Of a DNA stretch of 64,000 nucleotides, positions 57,501 to 64,000 are shown one piece after another. Under the pieces are notes generated by a model. The model was not told the origin of the DNA, searched no databases, and saw only the letters and a list, made by a program, of their open reading frames with translations. The stretch is from positions 41,845 through 105,844 of the forward strand of contig JANXWZ010000058.1 in NCBI GenBank assembly GCA_025350865.1, given 5' to 3'. This DNA comes from Rhodanobacteraceae bacterium. GTDB lineage: Bacteria > Acidobacteriota > Terriglobia > Terriglobales > Acidobacteriaceae. The position numbers and the translations under genes were made by a program. Numbering within the stretch: the stretch's first letter is position 1; every line of letters begins with the position of its first letter.

Positions 57501-58162
57501 CGTTTCTCCTCCAACATTCTCTGCATAATTGTGATCTCTGCGCGCTGCGAGTTGTCTGCATCGGTCGCAAACTGGAACAGGTCGGCATCCTGACCCGCAC
57601 CCCGTGTGTCGAACAACTGCTTCACCATCGTAAGAGCCCCATTGTGGTGCTGAATCATCCCGGTCAGGAAGAACCGGTCGAACTCCGCGCCTTTGGCCTG
57701 CCGCAGCGCCTGCATCTGCGCGCCAGTCAACATTCCCGGCATGGCCTGCATCGGCTTGCCGGACATGTCCATATCCGGCATGCCGGGCATGGACATCGAC
57801 ACTGCTTCCCCGCGTACTACGAGCCAACGCTTCATAAAGTTCATTTCGTCAGTCTGCGAAGCGCTGATCCGCGCTCCCAGCGACCTCACTTGGCGGTTTT
57901 CCGTGTGCGGAGCGATCAGCGCCGTCATCTCCACCGCCTGAGAGTGGTGCATGATCATTCCCTGCATAAACGAGACGTCGCCAGGCGTAGCCTTTGACCG
58001 CACCGCGGTGGTGGATGCGGGGAGCCTCTTGCTGGGCATGCCCGGGGCGCCGGGTTGAACCACCGGGGCCGCACCCTGCTGGGCGACTGCCGCTGCTGTC
58101 ACCAAAGAGAACAGGATCGACGCCGCTTGTACCCATCTCGGCTTACAGTCACATCTGCACAT
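57497..58162 (-). CDS. DUF305-domain protein
   Basis: DVSFMQGMIMHHSQAVEMTALI...FDRFFLTGMIQHHNGALTMVKQL; ATGA overlap with the next gene (57497-57500). Confidence 0.88.
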   Translation of the reverse strand: MCRCDCKPRWVQAASILFSLVTAAAVAQQGAAPVVQPGAPGMPSKRLPASTTAVRSKATPGDVSFMQGMIMHHSQAVEMTALIAPHTENRQVRSLGARISASQTDEMNFMKRWLVVRGEAVSMSMPGMPDMDMSGKPMQAMPGMLTGAQMQALRQAKGAEFDRFFLTGMIQHHNGALTMVKQLFDTRGAGQDADLFQFATDADNSQRAEITIMQRMLEEKR

Positions 58163-58306
58163 ACTCGATGGCTCCACGGTATCACGGCGACCGCGGCCCC
58201 CGGTAGACGCTTCGTCTGCCGGCCGGCAGACAAATACCTATGGAAATTGCCCTGATCCCGTGATATCTTTCACGCATTCCACTAGCACGTCAATCATGGA
58301 GGCGTT

Positions 58307-59077
58307 ATGGCAAGCGACGCGGTTATGTTACCTCACGGTAATCAGCGAACCACGTATCGACCAGTCAATCGATCGGTAGAGCGAGCGTTCTACATTGCGA
58401 TGTCAATCCTGATGTGTGCCTGTGTCTTCATTGGATTTTCGCCGACCTACTTTCAAGCCGGGCTGATCCACGCTCCGCTGCCAAGTCCCATTATCCACAT
58501 CCACGGAGCCGCCTTTACCCTGTGGATGCTGCTGTTCGTCGTGCAGGCGACGCTGATCTCTGCCCGGCGGGTTCTCTGGCATCGCACCCTCGGGACCATC
58601 GCGTTTTGCCTTCCGCCCGTCATGGTGGTGCTGGGCATCATCGCCGCCATCGACGCTCTGCACCGCGGCGTGGAACTTGGGCCGCTTGATCCCTCCGTTT
58701 CGCTCGCTATACCGCTGATCGGGATTGTTGTCTTCGCGTTCATTATCTATGCTTCATGGCGTGCACGGCGGAGACCAGATGCTCATAAGCGGCTCATCCT
58801 CATAGCCACGATCGGGCTGGTTGGCGCAGCCTTTGGACGCTTTCCCTGGGCACGTATCGGACTACCACCCGCCGCAGGAGCTGTCACTGGTATCAGCATC
58901 TTGCTTCTGCTTCTGGTAGCTTTCGAACTCTTCACCATTCGTCGCGTTCATCGCTCCACGATGTGGGCAGCGCCGCTTACGTTTGCGGGAGTCGCGTTCG
59001 CGGTCCCCATCGGAATGACTCCTGTGTGGCATGCCTTCGCCGCATTGCTGAACCGAACGATCGGCCCGCACGTGTAG
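58307..59077 (+). CDS. Polytopic membrane protein of unknown function
   Basis: Several TM segments; IIHIHGAAFTLWMLLFVVQATLISARRVLWHRTLGTIAF. Confidence 0.75.
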   Translation: MASDAVMLPHGNQRTTYRPVNRSVERAFYIAMSILMCACVFIGFSPTYFQAGLIHAPLPSPIIHIHGAAFTLWMLLFVVQATLISARRVLWHRTLGTIAFCLPPVMVVLGIIAAIDALHRGVELGPLDPSVSLAIPLIGIVVFAFIIYASWRARRRPDAHKRLILIATIGLVGAAFGRFPWARIGLPPAAGAVTGISILLLLLVAFELFTIRRVHRSTMWAAPLTFAGVAFAVPIGMTPVWHAFAALLNRTIGPHV

Positions 59078-59189
59078 GCTGGCGAGCATGATTGCGGTAA
59101 GATCTGGCAAGCAGCAATTGCACCACTCCTGCTAAAATCCGAAGGTTCGCGCAGCACGTTTGCGCACGATCTTTCCCTGAGGTATACCG

Positions 59190-59930
59190 ATGTCCGGCCA
59201 TAGTAAATGGGCAACAATTAAGCACAAGAAAGGCGCCACAGACGCCAAGCGCGGCAAGATCTTCACCCGCCTGATCAAGGAAATCACCATCGCCGCCAAG
59301 TCCGGCGGAGGCGACCCCGACGGCAATCCGCGCCTGCGCACGGCGATCCTCGCAGCCAAGGCCGAGAACATGCCCGCAGACAACATCAAGCGGGCGATCC
59401 AGCGCGGAACGGGTGAACTCGAAGGCCTCTCCTACGAGGAACTCACCTACGAGGGCTACGGCCCGGGCGGCGTCGCCATCATCATCGAAGTGCTTACGGA
59501 TAACAAGAATCGTGCGGTGAGCGAAGTGCGCCACGCCTTCTCGAAGAATGGCGGCAACCTTGGCGCGGATGGCGCGGTGTCGTGGATGTTCACCAAGAAG
59601 GGCGTCATTTCCATCGACAAGGATTCTGCCGACGAAGACAAGCTGATGGAGATCGTGCTGGAATCGGGTGCCGAAGACCTGAACGACGAAGGGACGCACT
59701 GGGAAATTCTCTGCGACCCGAAGGACTTTGAAGCTGTCACCGACGCTCTTAAGGCTGCGAAGATCAAGACCGAATCGGCTGAAGTCACCAAGATTGCAAG
59801 CACCTACACCAAGCTGGAAGGCCCACAGGCGAATGCGATGATGCGGTTGCTCGAAACGATCGAAGACCTGGACGACACGCAGAATGTCTATAGCAACTTC
59901 GACTTCGACGAAGCGCAGATGGCCGGCTAG
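59190..59930 (+). CDS. yebC: YebC/PmpR-family transcriptional regulator
   Basis: [50 protein letters not shown]. Confidence 0.97.
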   Translation: MSGHSKWATIKHKKGATDAKRGKIFTRLIKEITIAAKSGGGDPDGNPRLRTAILAAKAENMPADNIKRAIQRGTGELEGLSYEELTYEGYGPGGVAIIIEVLTDNKNRAVSEVRHAFSKNGGNLGADGAVSWMFTKKGVISIDKDSADEDKLMEIVLESGAEDLNDEGTHWEILCDPKDFEAVTDALKAAKIKTESAEVTKIASTYTKLEGPQANAMMRLLETIEDLDDTQNVYSNFDFDEAQMAG

Positions 59931-60646
59931 TGGGGATCAAACGCATCGTCTTGAGTATCGCGGTCGCCGCGTCGTTTGGAGCGGTCTCGTGCCAGCAAGG
60001 CCCGGCGAATCCATTGGACTCTGCCTCGTCGCGCCAACCGTTTGAGGTAGGTGCGATTCTGCAGGGCGGGAACGGCTTTACAGACCAGCGCGACGGCTTC
60101 CACTTCCTAATGGCCGGAGCTCACGTCGGCAAGGTGTTGACAGGAAACTTCCTTCCCGGCCCACTGCGCGGCAACTTCGAGTACGCAGTCGAAGTCTTCC
60201 CGTACTGGCAGTCCTTCACGCCAAAATTCCAGCGCGTGAAGTGCGCACAGCCCGGCGCAATCATCACCTGTTCCGCGCCCTACACCGTCGGTGGAACATT
60301 TATCGGGGCGAGTGTTACGCCGATCATCCTGCGTTGGAACTTTGCCACCCACGGCAAGATTACGCCCTGGTTTCAAGGTGCCGGAGGCGTGATCTGGACG
60401 AACCACAAATATCCCTCCTACGGCGACCCCACCGTCAACCTCCAAACCAACGGTCCGAACGGCGATGCAAGTGTTTGGAACTTCTCGCCGCAGGTCGGAG
60501 TTGGCGCGCATTACTTCACGCGTCACAATCGGTCCATCGAGTTCAGCGTAAACGGCATCCACATATCGTCGGCGTCGCTGGGCGATCGCAATCCGGGCGT
60601 GAATGCCAGCATCCAGGCATCCGTTGGGTACACCTGGTGGAAGTAG
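59930..60646 (+). CDS. Acyloxyacyl hydrolase / PagL-like outer-membrane protein
   Basis: Signal plus beta-barrel pattern; GAHVGKVLTGNFLPGPLRGNFEYAVEVFPYWQ...PWFQGAGGVIWTN. GTG start overlaps the yebC stop (TAGTG). Confidence 0.75.
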   Translation: MGIKRIVLSIAVAASFGAVSCQQGPANPLDSASSRQPFEVGAILQGGNGFTDQRDGFHFLMAGAHVGKVLTGNFLPGPLRGNFEYAVEVFPYWQSFTPKFQRVKCAQPGAIITCSAPYTVGGTFIGASVTPIILRWNFATHGKITPWFQGAGGVIWTNHKYPSYGDPTVNLQTNGPNGDASVWNFSPQVGVGAHYFTRHNRSIEFSVNGIHISSASLGDRNPGVNASIQASVGYTWWK

Positions 60647-60662
60647 CAAGACAGTCAAACTT

Positions 60663-61589
60663 ATGAGCTCGCCCCGCATCCTCGAGTGCGTGCCCAACTT
60701 CTCCGAGGGAGTCGATCCGGATGTTGTGCGGCAGATCGTCAACGCCATGCGCGTGGACGGCGTTCATCTGCTCGATTATTCGTTGGATCGCGACCATCAT
60801 CGCTCAGTGATCACTATCGCGGGCGACCCCGGCCCTGTTGTGGAAGCTGCCATTCGAGCGGTTGGTAAAGCCGCCCAACTAATTGACCTGACGCAACAGA
60901 CTGGCGTTCATCCCCGCATCGGGGCGGCCGACGTTGTGCCGTTTGTCCCGGTCTCGGGGATCACCCCGATGGAGGTTGCGATCCTCGCGCGGCAAGCCGG
61001 ATTGCAGCTTTGGCGACGCTTCGGAATCCCGGTGTACTTCTACGGCGGCGCTGCGCTGCGTCCGGATCGCGTTCAGTTGGAAGACGTCCGCCGAGGGCAA
61101 TTCGAGGGTTTGCGCGAGGCTGTATTGAAGGATTCATCGCGACGGCCGGATGTTGGCGGCCCAGAGCTCCATTCCACTGCCGGTGCATCCGCCGTGGGTG
61201 CGCGGTCGTTCCTGATCGCCTACAACGTGTACCTCGCTCCTGGCGCGGACATCTCGCACGCTCGCGCGATCGCTCGCGAAGTCCGTGCTTCATCGGGTGG
61301 AATGCAGGGTGTTAAAGCGCTGGGTTTGATCGCAAATGCCCGGCCGCAAGTCAGTATGAACATCACCGACTTCCGGCTGACCCCGATGCCGAGCGTCTTC
61401 GCCAATGTTGAGCGCGTCGCGAGGGAGCACAACACCCGCATCGTCGAAGGCGAATTGATCGGGCTGATTCCGGAGGATGCCTACAATGCGGATGAGGCGT
61501 GGGTAAAGGTAATTCCGAACTTCGATCCCGACGAGAAGATTCTGGAGCGCAAGCTGCGCAATCCGCTTGCCTGGCCTGAGGATCAATGA
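60663..61589 (+). CDS. ftcD: Glutamate formimidoyltransferase
   Basis: ILECVPNFSEGVDPDVVRQIVNAMR...LLDYSLDRDHHRSVITIAGDP...HPRIGAADVVPFVP. Confidence 0.95.
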   Translation: MSSPRILECVPNFSEGVDPDVVRQIVNAMRVDGVHLLDYSLDRDHHRSVITIAGDPGPVVEAAIRAVGKAAQLIDLTQQTGVHPRIGAADVVPFVPVSGITPMEVAILARQAGLQLWRRFGIPVYFYGGAALRPDRVQLEDVRRGQFEGLREAVLKDSSRRPDVGGPELHSTAGASAVGARSFLIAYNVYLAPGADISHARAIAREVRASSGGMQGVKALGLIANARPQVSMNITDFRLTPMPSVFANVERVAREHNTRIVEGELIGLIPEDAYNADEAWVKVIPNFDPDEKILERKLRNPLAWPEDQ

Positions 61590-62365
61590 GCGAGTCGTTC
61601 CTCGATCTCCGCAATGTGAACGTGATGCGTGGCAACCAGCATGTGCTGCACGACATCAATCTGTCGGCTGGAATCGGCGAGCAGATCGCTCTGCTGGGGC
61701 CGAACGGATGCGGGAAATCGACGCTGTTGAAGACCATCAGTTGCGAGCTCTATCCGCTGGCGGGCGATGATATGCGCTTGCGGATCTTCGACCGGGAACG
61801 CTGGGATCTGACTGAACTGAAGAAGCGGCTCGGAGTCGTTCAGAACGAGATTCCCGGCAGGCCGATGCTCAAGATCACAGGCTACGAAGCCGTGATGACC
61901 GGCTTCTTTTCCAGCTCGACCTTGTGGCCAAATCTCGAAGTGACGGATGAGATGCACTCCCGCGTCGAGACCGTGATGGAACAGATCGATGCGGCTTCAT
62001 TGCGGCATAGAGTTTTTGGGGAGATGTCTGCCGGTCAGCAACGGCGCATTCTCATCGGCAGAGCATTGGTCGCGTCTTCAGGATGTCTGTTGCTGGATGA
62101 GCCTTCCAACGCGCTGGATCTTTCGGCGCAGCGCGATCTCCGTGAACTGCTGATGGTGCTGGCCGAACGGGGAACCACAATTCTGCATATTACGCATCAC
62201 ATCGCCGACATTATTCCGGCAATGAAACGCGTGCTGCTGATGCGGGATGGAAGGATCGTTGCGGACGGAGCGAGAGAAGAGTTGCTTACAGCGGCTGCTT
62301 TGAGCGACCTGTTCGAGACTGAGGTTCGTCTTGCCGAGCATGATGGCTTCTACCACGCCTGGTAA
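61586..62365 (+). CDS. ABC transporter ATP-binding protein
   Basis: IALLGPNGCGKSTLLKTIS Walker A; MSAGQQRRILIGRALV signature; LLLDEPSNALD Walker B; ATGA overlap with ftcD. Confidence 0.95.
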   Translation: MSESFLDLRNVNVMRGNQHVLHDINLSAGIGEQIALLGPNGCGKSTLLKTISCELYPLAGDDMRLRIFDRERWDLTELKKRLGVVQNEIPGRPMLKITGYEAVMTGFFSSSTLWPNLEVTDEMHSRVETVMEQIDAASLRHRVFGEMSAGQQRRILIGRALVASSGCLLLDEPSNALDLSAQRDLRELLMVLAERGTTILHITHHIADIIPAMKRVLLMRDGRIVADGAREELLTAAALSDLFETEVRLAEHDGFYHAW

Positions 62366-62367
62366 AA

Positions 62368-62458
62368 CTTAACGCAAAGAGCGCGGTGAAGTGCGGGAAG
62401 TCACGACACGGATTCCGTCGCGAAACTTGCCGCCTTTCTTCGCCAACTTTGCGTTAAG
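62368..62458. repeat. 12-bp inverted repeat flanking ~67 nt (REP-like candidate)
   Basis: CTTAACGCAAAG (62368-62379) and CTTTGCGTTAAG (62447-62458), between convergent genes. Confidence 0.5.
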
Positions 62459-63077
62459 CCTTTGTCTGAAGGGGTACCACGGACGTCTGCAGCTTGACCA
62501 ACTCCTGTTGCGGAAACTTCGTCGGCCCCAGCACGGCAATCTTCGGCAGCGGTCCACGCACCATCGCTACTTCATCGCATGCGTAGAGCCGAGGGCACGT
62601 CTGGCAGTCCTTGTAGATCTTGTCGGGGAGAGTCGTGCGGTCGGCGATGCGGAAGCCGAAGTGGAAGAAAAAGTCCGCTATGCGCGTGAAGAGGCACACG
62701 CTGACAACGCCCTGCGCCTCCGCCTCTTCCAGCAGCGCACGCAGCAGTTTGCCGCCCGCGCCCTGACCCTTGGCTTCCGGCTTTACGACAATCGAACGGA
62801 CCTCCGCAAGGTGCGGGCCGTAGAGATGGAGCGCGCCGCAACCGAGGAAGACGCCAGCCTCAGACTCCGCGATGACGAAGTCGCGAACGTTCTCGCAGAT
62901 CTCCGAGTAGCTGCGCCGCAGTAGTGTTCCGTCGCCCGAAAGCGAGTTGACCAGCTCAAAGATGTGGACCGCGTCCTGTAGCTTCGCCTGCCGCACGCAC
63001 GCCCCGCCGACACGCGGTCGCGACGACGTGGTGGACGTCGAATCGCTGATCGGTATGACGGGGCTGAAGGTGGACAT
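62454..63077 (-). CDS. GNAT N-acetyltransferase (N-acetylglutamate synthase-like)
   Basis: AVHIFELVNSLSGDGTLLRRSYSEICENVRDFVIAE...LAEVRSIVVKPEAKGQGAGGKLLRALLEEAEAQGV; directly downstream of argH. Confidence 0.85.
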   Translation of the reverse strand: MSTFSPVIPISDSTSTTSSRPRVGGACVRQAKLQDAVHIFELVNSLSGDGTLLRRSYSEICENVRDFVIAESEAGVFLGCGALHLYGPHLAEVRSIVVKPEAKGQGAGGKLLRALLEEAEAQGVVSVCLFTRIADFFFHFGFRIADRTTLPDKIYKDCQTCPRLYACDEVAMVRGPLPKIAVLGPTKFPQQELVKLQTSVVPLQTKA

Positions 63078-63090
63078 CACGTTTGTTTTC

Positions 63091-64000
63091 CTATGAGTTG
63101 GATGCGAGCCGAACACGCGCCGACGCAAGCGCCTCAGCGACGCGGTGGCGAGCCGTCCCGCCGATGACATCGTGACAGTCTAACGTAGCTTCGAGGCCGA
63201 TGGCAGCGTAGAAATCGTCCGCGAATACCTCTGACAACTGCTGCAGCTCGTCGAGCTTGATATCGTTCAGCTCGCGTCCGGTCTCAAGGCCGAGTCGGAC
63301 CGCGTTGCCGATGATCTCGTGCGCCTTGCGGAAGGGAACTCCCCTGTTGGAGAGGTAGGTCGCGGCGGCCATCGCGTTCAGGTAGCCGGTCGTCGCGGCG
63401 GTCTTCATGCGATCGTAGCGGAAGCGCAGCGAGCGTGTGAAGGCTGGCAGAACGCTCAACATTCCGGTGACGGTGTCGGCCGCGTCGAAGACCGGTTCCT
63501 GGCCTTCTTGCAGGTCTTTGTTATAGGCAAGCGGCAGGCCTTTGACGAGGACGGCGAGCGTAGTAGCCGCGCCGACAAGCCGCGCTGACTTGCCGCGAAT
63601 CAGTTCGGTCAGGTCGGGATTCTTCTTCTGCGGCATGGCGCTGGAGCCGGTTGAGAAGGCCTCAGGAAGATCGATGAAGCCGAACTCAGCCGTAGCGTGC
63701 AGCGTAATCTCTTCGGCGAAGCGCGAGATGTGGATGCCAAGCGTCGAGAGCGCCTGCGTGAAGTCCAGCATGAAGTCGCGGTCGCTGGTGGCGTCCATGC
63801 TGTTGGGTGTCGGGCCATCGAAGCCAAGTTCGCGTGCGGCGATGCTGCGGTCGAGAGCGAGGGTTGCGCCGGCTATTGCACCTGACCCAAGTGGGCAGAG
63901 GTTCGTGCGTTTGCGGGCGTCGGCAAGGCGCGAAAGATCGCGCTCGATCATGGCAACATAGGCGAGCAGCCAATGCGCTATCAAAACTGGTTCGGCGCGC
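63091..64000 (-). CDS. argH: Argininosuccinate lyase, C-terminal part (5' end off window)
   Basis: ...LCPLGSGAIAGATLALDRSIAARELGF...FSTGSSAMPQKKNPDLTELIRGKSARLVG: fumarase/ASL signature; frame stays open to the window edge. Confidence 0.95.
   Translation of the reverse strand, partial: RAEPVLIAHWLLAYVAMIERDLSRLADARKRTNLCPLGSGAIAGATLALDRSIAARELGFDGPTPNSMDATSDRDFMLDFTQALSTLGIHISRFAEEITLHATAEFGFIDLPEAFSTGSSAMPQKKNPDLTELIRGKSARLVGAATTLAVLVKGLPLAYNKDLQEGQEPVFDAADTVTGMLSVLPAFTRSLRFRYDRMKTAATTGYLNAMAAATYLSNRGVPFRKAHEIIGNAVRLGLETGRELNDIKLDELQQLSEVFADDFYAAIGLEATLDCHDVIGGTARHRVAEALASARVRLASNS

Noticed and set aside
1-64000. CRISPR arrays, tRNA or rRNA genes
   Set aside because: No regularly spaced short repeats and no tRNA/rRNA-like sequence recognised; the only stable RNA gene clearly seen is tmRNA.

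Overview
This 64 kb window is from a moderately GC-rich genome. The gene content (VWFA-related acidobacterial-type protein, exosortase/EpsI fusion, repeated CxxGVAAMGIYxN Ig-like domains, S9 peptidase, YebC) suggests Acidobacteriota, but this is an inference without database search. The left edge carries the recR-ybaB-dnaX cluster. A DUF433/DUF5615-type pair, a SET-domain protein and a TPR protein follow. From about 6.6 to 39.4 kb lies a large accessory region for exopolysaccharide or cell-surface functions: Wzz/BY-kinase-like protein, a micro-protein with a CTERM-like tail next to an exosortase, a flippase with an extra ParB-like domain, a GH99-like lipoprotein, a giant TPR/beta-barrel protein, two glycosyltransferases, a nucleotidyltransferase, a TonB protein and an antiporter. 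After it come a repeat-bearing phospholipase C/phosphoesterase, a decayed IS3-type transposase and an intact tmRNA gene. From 44 kb to the end the content is mostly housekeeping: S9 peptidase, HD-GYP regulator, glmU, lysA, LVIVD/DUF305 pair, yebC, ftcD, ABC ATPase and argH. The observations most worth following up are: (1) a possible 32 kb island scar bounded by a degenerate copy of the tmRNA 3' end and identical TTGACACAAAAG boxes; (2) the flippase with a C-terminal ParB/Srx-like domain; (3) the micro-protein/atypical exosortase pair; (4) a structured sRNA or attenuator candidate near 49.3-49.44 kb; (5) a BY-kinase-like domain with a broken Walker A. No tRNA, rRNA or CRISPR array was seen.
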